DNA of 33,658 bases from Desulfobacterales bacterium (lineage in GTDB: Bacteria; Desulfobacterota; Desulfobacteria; Desulfobacterales; JAAELO01). Positions 8,330-16,224 of the stretch are shown in pieces (the stretch's first letter is position 1; each line of letters opens with the position of its first letter). The position numbers and the translations under genes were made by a program. The notes beneath the pieces were generated by a model that saw only the letters and a list, made by a program, of their open reading frames with translations, was not told the origin of the DNA and searched no databases. The stretch spans positions 1 to 33,658 of the forward strand of contig JAAELO010000363.1 in the NCBI GenBank assembly GCA_024226555.1. Reading direction: 5' to 3'.

Positions 8330-9817
8330 TTAATTTTGATGCTTCATTAAAGGAAATAGAATAACTTCCCTTATTGATGTTACATCAGTAAGCAGCATTG
8401 CAAGTCTGTCGATCCCAATTCCTTCGCCTGCAGTTGGTGGCATACCATACTCAAGCGCTTCTATATAATCTGTATCCATGGGGTGTGCTTCATCATTACC
8501 GGATTTTTTGTCTTCAACCTGCTGTTCAAAACGACCTCTTTGGTCTACAGGATCATTAAGCTCAGAAAAACCATTTGCGATCTCTCTTCCTGCGATAAAC
8601 AGTTCAAAACGTTCAGTAAATTCCGGATCTTTATCATTTCTTCTTGACAAAGGAGACACTTCAACAGGGTAACCAGTTATAAATGTTGGTTGTACGAGTT
8701 TTGGCTCAACAAGGTCATCAAAAAGTTTTGTCAATATTTTGCCAATCTTCTCTTTTTTGGTAATTTTAACACCCTTTTCTTCACCAAACTTCAGAAGTCC
8801 TTCTTTGTCTTCAAGAAGTGCTCTATCAAGTCCCCCAATCTCAACCAGTGACTCTATCAAATTGATTCTTTTCCAACTTGTTCCAAAATCAATTATCTCC
8901 CCCTGGTAAGTTATCTTAGAAGAACCTGTAACCTCTTTTGCGATGTATGCAAACATCTCTTCTGTTAGGTCCATTAAATCTTCATAATTCGCATATGCCT
9001 GATAAAACTCAACCATAGTAAATTCAGGATTATGTCTTGTTGAAATTCCCTCATTTCTGAAGTTTCTGTTAATTTCAAAAACCCTTTCAAAACCTCCAAC
9101 AACAAGTCTTTTAAGGAAAAGTTCAGGTGCAATTCTTAAATATAGCTCCATATCAAGAGCTTTATGATGAGTAACAAATGGAGTTGCTTCTGCTCCACCG
9201 GCAATGGGCTGCATCATGGGTGTTTCAACTTCAAGAAAATCAAGTTTCATTAAAAATGTTCTTAAAGCCTGTACTATTTTACTTCTTTTTATAAATATCT
9301 CTCTTACCTCCTGACTCATGGTAAGATCCACATATCTTCTTCTATATCTTTTTTCAGGGTCTGTTAACCCTTTAAATTTCTCTGGCAGAGGTCTTGTTGA
9401 TTTTGCAACAAGCTCAAATGATTTTGCAAGGATTGTCCATTCACCGGTTCTTGTCTTGAACATTCCTCCCTTTATGCCTACAAAATCACCAATATCAAGT
9501 TTTTTGAAAAGGTTGTTGTATATATCTGCACCGATTTCATCCCTTGCAACATAGACCTGAATGATTCCGGTTCTGTCTTTAATTCTGATGAATGAAGCCT
9601 TACCCATTTTATTAACAGCCATCATTCTTCCGGCAACAACAAATAAGGGTTTATCCTTATCAAGAGTTTCAGGGGCATTTTCTATTATTTCGTTAATCTC
9701 TTTAACAGTGTTTTCCACCCTGAAATCATTAGGAAAAAGGTTTACACCATTTTTTCTAAGTTCCTCATTTTTTTGCTTTCGTTGTCCCAGTATGTCTGTT
9801 GTTTTTTCCATCTTCAT
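8330..9817 (-). CDS. lysS: Lysyl-tRNA synthetase, class II
   Basis: Charges tRNA-Lys with lysine. The 495-residue protein has the N-terminal OB-fold anticodon-binding domain (~55-160, including VVAGRMMAVNKMGKASFIRI). The class II core follows: motif 2 FRNEGISTRHNPEFTMVEFY (~252-271), the lysine-site loop RFELFIAGREIANGFSELND, and motif 3 GEGIGIDRLAMLL (~464-476). Length and order fit bacterial LysS. I start at the first ATG (9817), with GAAAG a few bases upstream; Met3 is an alternative. It is the promoter-proximal gene of the envelope operon, with the LolC/E-type gene 41 bp downstream, an arrangement that links translation with lipoprotein and outer-membrane biogenesis. Confidence 0.97.
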   Translation of the reverse strand: MKMEKTTDILGQRKQKNEELRKNGVNLFPNDFRVENTVKEINEIIENAPETLDKDKPLFVVAGRMMAVNKMGKASFIRIKDRTGIIQVYVARDEIGADIYNNLFKKLDIGDFVGIKGGMFKTRTGEWTILAKSFELVAKSTRPLPEKFKGLTDPEKRYRRRYVDLTMSQEVREIFIKRSKIVQALRTFLMKLDFLEVETPMMQPIAGGAEATPFVTHHKALDMELYLRIAPELFLKRLVVGGFERVFEINRNFRNEGISTRHNPEFTMVEFYQAYANYEDLMDLTEEMFAYIAKEVTGSSKITYQGEIIDFGTSWKRINLIESLVEIGGLDRALLEDKEGLLKFGEEKGVKITKKEKIGKILTKLFDDLVEPKLVQPTFITGYPVEVSPLSRRNDKDPEFTERFELFIAGREIANGFSELNDPVDQRGRFEQQVEDKKSGNDEAHPMDTDYIEALEYGMPPTAGEGIGIDRLAMLLTDVTSIREVILFPLMKHQN

Positions 9818-9922
9818 TCTTTCATAATTGTTTTTAATTTATGGTCGTTTTCTTTTTTAGCACCCTATTAACAAGGAGGAGCAAGTAAAAAACTACCTTT
9901 CAAAAATTCGTTAAGTGCAACT

Positions 9923-9951
9923 AATTAACCTATTTATACATCATGTGTCAA
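9923..9951 (-). promoter_or_regulatory. Candidate sigma-70-type promoter for the lysS-lol-bam-lpx operon
   Basis: Reading the minus strand, a perfect -35 TTGACA (9951-9946) is followed after 17 bases by TTAATT (9928-9923), a weak -10. It lies about 105 bases upstream of the lysS ATG in the only non-coding gap before this operon. It is a pattern match only; the -10 has 3 of 6 consensus bases. Confidence 0.35.
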
Positions 9952-9983
9952 GAATTACAAAAAAGGTTTAAATACTATAATGT

Positions 9984-10112
9984 GGGAACCTCTAATAATC
10001 GTCTTTTAACTGAACTACTGCGTTATTACGAAAAAAAATTGTTGTAAAACCGGTTCGTTATTTTTTCTTAAACCTTGTATTTCAATCAAAATTCTTTTTA
10101 TTAGAGGCTCCC
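9984..10112 (+). repeat. 129-bp inverted-repeat element, intact copy 1
   Basis: Intact member of the family described in the findings. The left end GGGAACCTCTAATAAT is answered by the right end TTTTTATTAGAGGCTCCC. The interior holds the family landmarks CGTTATTACGAAAA, CCGGTTCGTTATTTTTTC and CCTTGTATTTCAATCAAAAT. It fills most of the 300-bp gap between scpB and lysS. Read in the direction of scpB transcription, it begins 5 bases after the scpB stop, so an scpB transcript would enter it at once. It contains no ORF of note and has no obvious target-site duplication. Confidence 0.85.
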
Positions 10113-10117
10113 ATTAA

Positions 10118-10693
10118 TCAATTGGTTTCGTCATCAGGCATTTCAGGTGTTGATTCATTCAGTTCACCACTTTTTTTATCAAGATTTTTAATCTCATCCG
10201 GAGGTGGTAAATCTTTCAAAGATTTCAGATTAAAGAGTTCCAGAAAGTATCTTGAAGTCGAGTATATCATAGGTCTACCTGCTATTTCCTTTCTTCCTGA
10301 AACACGGATCAGTTTTTTTTCAAGGAGATAGCGAACCACACCCCCTGAATCCACACCTCTGATATATTCAATATCACTTCTAATAACAGGTTGTCTGTAA
10401 GCAATAATTGAAAGAGTCTCAAGGGAAGCTTTGGATAATTTTAGATTTTCAGGCCCTTTTTTAAGAATTTTAACCCATTTCTTATATTGTGATCTGGTTC
10501 TAAACTGGTAGCCACCTGCAACATTTTCAAGAAAAAAGGCACCATCTCTTTTTTCATACTCACTTTGAAGTTCTAAAATATTATCTCTAATAAGTTGGGT
10601 TTCACAAAGGAGAATTGTTTTAAATTTCTCAATTGTTAATGGACTTTCGGAAACAAAAAGAAGGGTTTCAATAATATTTTTTATATCGTGCAT
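10118..10693 (-). CDS. scpB: Segregation and condensation protein B (ScpB)
   Basis: Non-SMC subunit of the SMC-ScpAB condensin that compacts and segregates the chromosome. The 191-residue protein shows two winged-helix units: IIETLLFVSESPLTIEKFK at the start, and the diagnostic second block LSKASLETLSIIAYRQPV (~84-101) with RGVDSGGVVRYLLEKKLI and GRKEIAGRPMIYSTS. The last ~30 residues are acidic and probably unstructured. Its ATG overlaps the scpA stop as TAATG, so the two are translationally coupled. An inverted-repeat element starts 5 bp past its stop codon. Confidence 0.95.
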   Translation of the reverse strand: MHDIKNIIETLLFVSESPLTIEKFKTILLCETQLIRDNILELQSEYEKRDGAFFLENVAGGYQFRTRSQYKKWVKILKKGPENLKLSKASLETLSIIAYRQPVIRSDIEYIRGVDSGGVVRYLLEKKLIRVSGRKEIAGRPMIYSTSRYFLELFNLKSLKDLPPPDEIKNLDKKSGELNESTPEMPDDETN

Positions 10694-11433
10694 TATTTGA
10701 ATGCAAGCTCCCTTACATCCTGATTTTCATAAGCTGCTTCAGGTGGACCTATATAAAACACACGAATTGTACCAGATGGCATCTGTGATATTTCAAGAAA
10801 CTCCATCTTTGCCATCTCGAGTATTGCTAAGAAAATAACAACTTTTTTTCTGTATGGAGCATTTTCAGAAAAGAGGTCCGTAAAAACCACCGATGGTTTC
10901 TCAAAAAAGATAGCTGTAATTTCAGATATCATATCGAGTATAGAAAACTCTTCAACAGAATCGTCTACCTTATGATCATCATAGCAATTTTCCATCATCC
11001 TGTTGAATGCATCAACAAGCTCAAAAAGCCCTATTTTCATACCATCCTCTTCATCATGGAATGAAAAGTTTACAGAGGGCCTTTTAAAAACCGAATCACC
11101 TAAAATATCTCTTTTTAAAAGTTTTTCACCAGCAGATTTTATTTCAATATACTCAAGAAGTGGGCGCACAATATCTAATCTTGGGTCCTCCTCCTCAGTA
11201 TTGTAATAAGGAAGAAGCATTTTTGATTTAATATGGGACAATGTTGATGCCATAAGAAGAAAATCTCCTGCAAAATCAATATTGAGCATTTGCAGGATTT
11301 TTATGTAATCAAGATACTGTTTTGTTATAAAAGCGATGGGTATATTATAGATATCGAGGTCATTCTTCTTCACGAGATGAACAAGAAGATCCATTGGTCC
11401 TTCAAATATATCGATCTCTATCTTATAATCCAT
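10693..11433 (-). CDS. scpA: Segregation and condensation protein A (ScpA)
   Basis: Kleisin subunit that bridges the SMC heads. The 246-residue protein starts with the family signature YKIEIDIFEGPMDLLVHLVK, followed by DLDIYNIPIAFITKQYLDYI and the helix FAGDFLLMASTLSHIKSKML. The middle is variable and acidic, and the C-terminal winged helix is recognisable in VVIFLAILEMAKMEFLEISQ. GAGGT about 10 bases before the ATG is the ribosome site. The gene begins 15 bp after trpS and ends inside the scpB start (TAATG). Confidence 0.95.
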   Translation of the reverse strand: MDYKIEIDIFEGPMDLLVHLVKKNDLDIYNIPIAFITKQYLDYIKILQMLNIDFAGDFLLMASTLSHIKSKMLLPYYNTEEEDPRLDIVRPLLEYIEIKSAGEKLLKRDILGDSVFKRPSVNFSFHDEEDGMKIGLFELVDAFNRMMENCYDDHKVDDSVEEFSILDMISEITAIFFEKPSVVFTDLFSENAPYRKKVVIFLAILEMAKMEFLEISQMPSGTIRVFYIGPPEAAYENQDVRELAFK

Positions 11434-11448
11434 CTTTTATTACCTCAA

Positions 11449-12471
11449 TTAACCAATAGCCTGAATTCCAACAGCTGTCCGAACTTTTGAAAGAAAAGGA
11501 ACACTGTAATTTCTGGCTCTTTCAGCGCCCTTCTTAAGAACCTCTTCGATATACCCCTTATCATTCATCAATTTTTCATATTCAATTCTTGATTCTTTCA
11601 GGTGATCGTTCAGGTATTCAAACAAAAACTGTTTCATCTCACCCCAGGCTATACCATCTTCATATCTCTTAGTAAGATCTTTAACATCGCTCTCTTCTGC
11701 AAATGCTTTATAAATAGCAAATAGCGTACAGTCTGAAGGGTCTTTAGGGACACCAGGTTCAAGAGAGTTTGTTTTTATCTTCATAATAAGTTTTCTAAAT
11801 CTTTTTTCAGGCTCAAAAAGAGGAATTGTATTACCATAACTCTTACTCATTTTCCTTCCATCAAGACCTTTTAGAACAGCAGTTGATTCTTCAACAACAG
11901 CTTCCGGCAATGTGAAAAGTTTTTTGTAAGTATGGTTGAAGGAACCTGCAATATCTCTTGCCATCTCAAGGTGCTGCGTCTGGTCTTTACCAACCGGTAC
12001 TTTGTGTGCATTAAACATTAAAATATCAGCAGCCATAAGAACCGGGTAGCTAAAAAGCCCCATGTTTATGCCCTTGTCGTTATCTTTATCATCATCAGAA
12101 CTGCCTTTATCCACATTTTCCTGAACAGCTGCTTTATATGCATGGGCTCTGTTAAGAAGTCCTTTTCCAGCCATACATGTTAGAATCCATGTTAGTTCTG
12201 GTATTTCAGGAATATCTGACTGCCTGTAAAATGTTGAGTTTTCAACATCAAGTCCAAGAGCGAGCCATGTGGCTGCAAGCTCTAAACTGGATTGTTTTAC
12301 AATTTTCGGATCATGGCACTTAACAAGTGCATGATAGTCTGCAAGAAAGTAATATGATATTTTTGATTCATCCTTACTTGCTTCAACAGAAGGCCTTATC
12401 GCTCCCACATAGTTTCCAAGGTGCGGGGTCCCTGTTGTTGTTATTCCTGTTAGAAAGATCTCTTTTCCCAT
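11449..12471 (-). CDS. trpS: Tryptophanyl-tRNA synthetase
   Basis: Class I synthetase charging tRNA-Trp. From the chosen start MGKEIFLTGITTTG the protein is 340 residues, with the HIGH-equivalent TPHLGNYVG (~15-23), a GKDQTQHLEMARDIA block and KMSKS at 207-211. A TTG 11 codons upstream keeps the frame open and would overlap the M50 gene. I prefer the ATG at 12471 because AAAAGGA lies at the right distance before it and homologues begin just ahead of the HIGH motif. The gene is packed between the M50 protease (start 22 bp after its stop) and scpA. Confidence 0.96.
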   Translation of the reverse strand: MGKEIFLTGITTTGTPHLGNYVGAIRPSVEASKDESKISYYFLADYHALVKCHDPKIVKQSSLELAATWLALGLDVENSTFYRQSDIPEIPELTWILTCMAGKGLLNRAHAYKAAVQENVDKGSSDDDKDNDKGINMGLFSYPVLMAADILMFNAHKVPVGKDQTQHLEMARDIAGSFNHTYKKLFTLPEAVVEESTAVLKGLDGRKMSKSYGNTIPLFEPEKRFRKLIMKIKTNSLEPGVPKDPSDCTLFAIYKAFAEESDVKDLTKRYEDGIAWGEMKQFLFEYLNDHLKESRIEYEKLMNDKGYIEEVLKKGAERARNYSVPFLSKVRTAVGIQAIG

Positions 12472-12493
12472 TATTCTTATCCTTTTCAAATAC

Positions 12494-13120
12494 TTATAGA
12501 GCAACTCCGGTTGATAAAACTATAAGAGGTTTTACAAAAAATGCAATGAGATTATCCAGAGCTCCTACAATAATCAAGAAAATAATCAGGAACATGCCAA
12601 ATCTTTCAAAATAAGCATATTTTATTCGAAACCTTTCAGGTAATAAAGCAAGGATAATCTTGCTTCCATCAAGGGGTGGTATTGGAATCATATTGAAAAC
12701 AGCAAGGACACTATTTATTACACAACTATAATATAGAAGAACAAATAGTTCTTGCTGACTGGTACCTATTAACCTTATCAGTATACCTGATATGATAAGA
12801 ATAAAAATATTTGATAATGGCCCGGCAATGGCAACAACTATTGTACCAATTTTAAAATCTTTTAATCTGAAAAAATTCACAGGGACGGGTTTGGCATATC
12901 CAAACAGCACTGGTGAACCTGATAATTTCAGCATTATAGGCAGTAGAACAGAACCAATTGGGTCAAGGTGTTTGACAGGATTAAGCGTTAATCTACCTGC
13001 ATCTTTTGCAGTGGTATCCCCAAAAAGGTATGCTGCATATCCGTGTGAAAACTCATGAACTGTTACTGCAAGAATGAGGGGTATAATCATTAAAGTGAAT
13101 TGTATTATATTTTCATACAT
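12494..13120 (-). CDS. Site-2-type metalloprotease, peptidase family M50B
   Basis: Integral-membrane zinc protease. The 208-residue protein has the HExxH motif HEFSH (His22, Glu23, His26) in its first helix, GDTTAKDAGRLTLNP after it, and the third ligand motif NMIPIPPLDG (Asp151) near helix 4; about five hydrophobic segments are visible. There is no PDZ domain, so it is the small rhomboid-sized subfamily (often annotated YwhC/FtsH-independent S2P), not RseP. The substrate is unknown. Its start overlaps the end of the DHH-CBS-nucleotidyltransferase gene by 8 bp. This protease regularly sits beside trpS, scpA and scpB in related phyla (known context), but I infer no functional link from that. 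Confidence 0.92.
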   Translation of the reverse strand: MYENIIQFTLMIIPLILAVTVHEFSHGYAAYLFGDTTAKDAGRLTLNPVKHLDPIGSVLLPIMLKLSGSPVLFGYAKPVPVNFFRLKDFKIGTIVVAIAGPLSNIFILIISGILIRLIGTSQQELFVLLYYSCVINSVLAVFNMIPIPPLDGSKIILALLPERFRIKYAYFERFGMFLIIFLIIVGALDNLIAFFVKPLIVLSTGVAL

Positions 13121-15755
13121 ATTTTTTTATAAACCTAAGTTCATCCTCTCTTGTTTTTAGCTTGCCATCGAGTTGCGCATAAAGAACATCCTGCATAATA
13201 TCTTTAAAAAGAGGCCCGGGTTTTATTCCCAAATTTTGTATATCAAGCCCTCTGATCTTAACTTTAACCTGCCTTAGTTTATTATAATAAAATGATATAA
13301 GCCTTTTAACTGATTCATTTTCAGTCACAGCCATCATAAACAGAATTGTTTCGGTACTAAAACCTGTAAGCTTTTTATAAAGATTACTGTTTTCAATATT
13401 AAGGTTGTTTTCGAGATAAAGCATTGTTTCATATGTTTTGAAACGCTCATTTACAATCAGTTTTTCGTGCTTTGGAGGGATTTTGAACTTTTTACAGATA
13501 TCCTTTGATTCTGACCATGTGCATTTATCTATAAGAAGCATAAAAGGAATAACCCATTTCATACATGGAGCATCAAGAAAGAGAAGCTCATGCCATGCCG
13601 TCACTTTTTCAACAGAGTCGAGAAGCTCAAACAGTTTTTTACTTTTCCTGATTTTAGGGTGAATTATTTTTGTTAGATTATAATCAAAAAGCCTTGTAAC
13701 AGTTGAAACTGAATTCTCCTCAAGCAGGGTCTTTATTTCACTTAATACTCTGGGGCCACTCAGATCTTTGAAAAAATCCATTTTTACAGCATTTTCAATA
13801 AGGTTTGCAGTAAGTTTACCTATTTTAAAACCAAACCTCTGCTCGAAACGTATTGCCCTGAATACCCTGGTTGGATCTTCGACAAAGCTCATGTTATGAA
13901 TTATTCTAATGGATTTATCCTTAAGATCTTTTTGTGCTGCAAAGAAATCTATAAGTGTTCCAAAATTACCGGGATTTAAGTTGATTGCAAGGGTGTTAAT
14001 CGTAAAATCCCGTCTAAAGAGATCAAGCTTTATTGAGCTCATTTCAACTGTGGGAAGTGCTGCAGGGAATTTATAAAATTCAGTCCTGGCAGATGCCACA
14101 TCAATTTTGAAACCATTTGTAAGTACAATTACTGCGGTTCCAAACTTCTCATAGGTGTTAACCCTTGCACCATTTAATCTTGCATATTTCTTAGCAAAAT
14201 TAATCCCATTCCCTTCAATAACAATATCGATATCATCATTATCTCTGTATAACATGAGATCTCTGACAAAGCCCCCGACAACATATGAAGAAAATCCCAT
14301 ATTGTATGCAACTTCACCTATATCTGTAAGGAGTTCAATAATCTCGGTTGATAATCTCTCCTCAATAAATCTATTAATATTACGGGTTCTTGTCAGGACT
14401 GATTTTTTGAGAGGGGAAGCAAATTTAGTTTTACCATTTTTAAGCATCAGATGATCAAGTATATCTGTTTTTGTAATAACACCCTCTATTTTTCCTTTTT
14501 CAATAACCGGAACCAAAGATTGTTTATTCTCAAACACTATCTCCTGAATATCTGTTAATTTTGCATTGAAAGAAACTGTTTCAAACTCTGTGTTCATGTA
14601 CTCTTTTATCTTGATATTCTCCAGCTTATGATAAAGAGCTTTTTCTATTATCCTTCTTGAGATATAACCACAAATTTTATTCTCTTTCGATACAACAGGG
14701 GCTGAATTAATGTTATATTTTGTCAAAAGACTACTTGTTTCTTTACAGGTGGTGTCTTGATTTATTGTTACTGCTGGAAAAGACATTACTTTTTTTGCAA
14801 CCTGAACCTGTTTAACTCTTCTATGAAGACTGGCAAGTAAAAGTTGCTCCGCCTGAGCCAGGGTTTTATCTTTAATTGTCGCTGCTGCAGCATCTGTGTG
14901 TCCGCCGCCACCTAAATCGGTCGCTATTTCTCCCACATCTATTTCAGGGATTTTATTTCTTGCGATAAAAAAGATTTTATTATCAACTCTCACCAGAACA
15001 AAAAGAGTATCAATGCTCTCCATTCTGGCCATTTTTACTACAAGTGATGCTAAATTATGGACATAGTTTGATGTTGTAACATTTGTTGTGACCACCTCAA
15101 GTCCATTTATATTATGTACCACTGCTGATTGAATCATATCATTTAAAAGAGCAATGCCCTGGGGGTTTATCTCTTTTGATATGAGACTTGATATTGTATC
15201 TAAATTTGCTCCCTTTGATAGAAGGTATGAAGCAGCCAGAAAATCTTCTTCTGTTGTTGATGGGAATGTGAAAGAACCTGTATCTTCATATATTCCAAGA
15301 CACATTATGGTTGCTTCTTCAGGAGTTATTTCAATTTTTTTCTCTTTAATTTTCTGCGTAAGAATAGTTATTGTTGCTCCAACTAATCTTGTTTCTTCTA
15401 AATCACCTTTTATATCATCCTTTCTTTCAGGGTGATGGTCATATATATGAACAGTAAGATCTTTGTTTTTTAGAATTTCTGAAGCTTTGCCTATTCTGTT
15501 TCGATTTTTTGTATCAACAATTATCAGCTTATTAACATTTTTTGCATCTATCTCATCAATATTTTGCAGATTATACATATAAGCTACAGAACTTATAAAA
15601 AAATTTCTAAGATTTTTTTCATTCGATCCTGGAAAAACTACAGACGCATCAGGATATAGTTTTTGAGCGGCAAACATTGAGGCAATTGCATCAAAATCTG
15701 CATTTATATGAGTTGTAATAACTGAGATTTTTTTATTTTTTTTCTGTTTACCCAA
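13113..15755 (-). CDS. DHH phosphoesterase / CBS pair / tRNA nucleotidyltransferase (poly(A) polymerase family) fusion
   Basis: Three-module RNA-processing protein of 880 residues. Module 1 (~10-315) is a DHH/DHHA1 phosphoesterase: THINADFDA (His16, Asp20, Asp22), Asp81 in VDTKNRN, DHH at 106-108 and GGGGHTDAAAA. Module 2 (~318-430) is a CBS pair (MSFPAVTINQD, YMNTEFETVSF), a likely nucleotide sensor. Module 3 (~465-880) is a class II nucleotidyltransferase: GGFVRD (~489), DIDIVIEG (~504), RRDFTINTLAI and EDPTRVFRAIRFEQRFGF. Such fusions are known in Aquificae, Deferribacterota and Geobacter-like bacteria, where they act as A- or CC-adding enzymes or poly(A) polymerases; sequence alone does not tell me which. 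The start is a TTG with AGGGG six bases upstream. It is the first gene of the operon that runs through the M50 gene and trpS to scpB. Confidence 0.9.
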   Translation of the reverse strand: MGKQKKNKKISVITTHINADFDAIASMFAAQKLYPDASVVFPGSNEKNLRNFFISSVAYMYNLQNIDEIDAKNVNKLIIVDTKNRNRIGKASEILKNKDLTVHIYDHHPERKDDIKGDLEETRLVGATITILTQKIKEKKIEITPEEATIMCLGIYEDTGSFTFPSTTEEDFLAASYLLSKGANLDTISSLISKEINPQGIALLNDMIQSAVVHNINGLEVVTTNVTTSNYVHNLASLVVKMARMESIDTLFVLVRVDNKIFFIARNKIPEIDVGEIATDLGGGGHTDAAAATIKDKTLAQAEQLLLASLHRRVKQVQVAKKVMSFPAVTINQDTTCKETSSLLTKYNINSAPVVSKENKICGYISRRIIEKALYHKLENIKIKEYMNTEFETVSFNAKLTDIQEIVFENKQSLVPVIEKGKIEGVITKTDILDHLMLKNGKTKFASPLKKSVLTRTRNINRFIEERLSTEIIELLTDIGEVAYNMGFSSYVVGGFVRDLMLYRDNDDIDIVIEGNGINFAKKYARLNGARVNTYEKFGTAVIVLTNGFKIDVASARTEFYKFPAALPTVEMSSIKLDLFRRDFTINTLAINLNPGNFGTLIDFFAAQKDLKDKSIRIIHNMSFVEDPTRVFRAIRFEQRFGFKIGKLTANLIENAVKMDFFKDLSGPRVLSEIKTLLEENSVSTVTRLFDYNLTKIIHPKIRKSKKLFELLDSVEKVTAWHELLFLDAPCMKWVIPFMLLIDKCTWSESKDICKKFKIPPKHEKLIVNERFKTYETMLYLENNLNIENSNLYKKLTGFSTETILFMMAVTENESVKRLISFYYNKLRQVKVKIRGLDIQNLGIKPGPLFKDIMQDVLYAQLDGKLKTREDELRFIKKYV

Positions 15756-16183
15756 GTATGCCCCTAAACATTAAATTGGTTCTTCACTTATTGATCTTTT
15801 TGGTTCCCTTAAAATAAATATCGAATCTACTCGAAACCAATACTGACACATTCGTCAATGGTTTTCAAGTAAAGGGCTTCTCTCGACCCGTCATTTAAAT
15901 TATTATCCCTTTGTTTGAAAATATTTATTTTTTTTTGCAACAAAAATCCAAAGTCAGTTTGTTATTTAAAGACCATCGCCTTTACAATTTTTTTTTATAC
16001 TGATAATAAAAAATAAGGTGGAGGACTATAAAAAATAGTTGTACTCAGTTAAAGCTCCATAATCCCCTTGCTTTTTTTACATTTGGCTGAAAGAATGTTT
16101 TTACTTGAAAATTGTGTTTATGGATAAAAGTTAGTAGTAGGCTATCCAGAATTTTGATCCGATTGAAGAACCAGTGTAGTTTT
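15756..16183. other. Divergent intergenic region, no gene seen
   Basis: Separates the minus-strand nucleotidyltransferase-scp operon from the plus-strand hydantoinase/deacetylase pair and must hold both promoters. It is strongly A/T-rich with long T runs. I find no ORF with a credible start, no tRNA, and no copy of the inverted-repeat family, apart from a weak GGTTCCCTTA echo near 15799. I could not pick a convincing -35/-10 pair for either direction. Confidence 0.5.
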
Positions 16184-16205
16184 GGTTTAAAATATATTTA
16201 AAACC
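16184..16205. promoter_or_regulatory. 22-bp near-perfect palindrome before the hydantoinase gene
   Basis: GGTTTAAAATA/TATTTAAAACC reads the same on both strands except for one mismatched pair (6 versus 17). It ends 19 bases before the ATG, just upstream of the GGAG ribosome site. Position and symmetry suit an operator for a dimeric repressor, or a chance product of A/T-rich sequence. Confidence 0.3.
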
Positions 16206-16224
16206 GTAAACCCTTGGAGTAAGC

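Noticed and set aside
9984-10112. Target-site duplications around the elements
   Set aside because: Flanks of the five complete copies (such as ATGT/ATTA, TTTA/CTAA, TAAA/TTTA) show no consistent exact direct repeat, so I do not claim a transposase family from them.
12472-12504. Upstream TTG start extending trpS by 11 residues
   Set aside because: It would overlap the protease gene and add residues ahead of a conserved N-terminus, while the internal ATG has a good ribosome site.
15756-16224. tRNA or small RNA in the largest repeat-free gap
   Set aside because: No cloverleaf, no CCA-like 3' end and no strong terminator hairpin could be found by eye; only A/T-rich sequence and the near-palindrome stand out.
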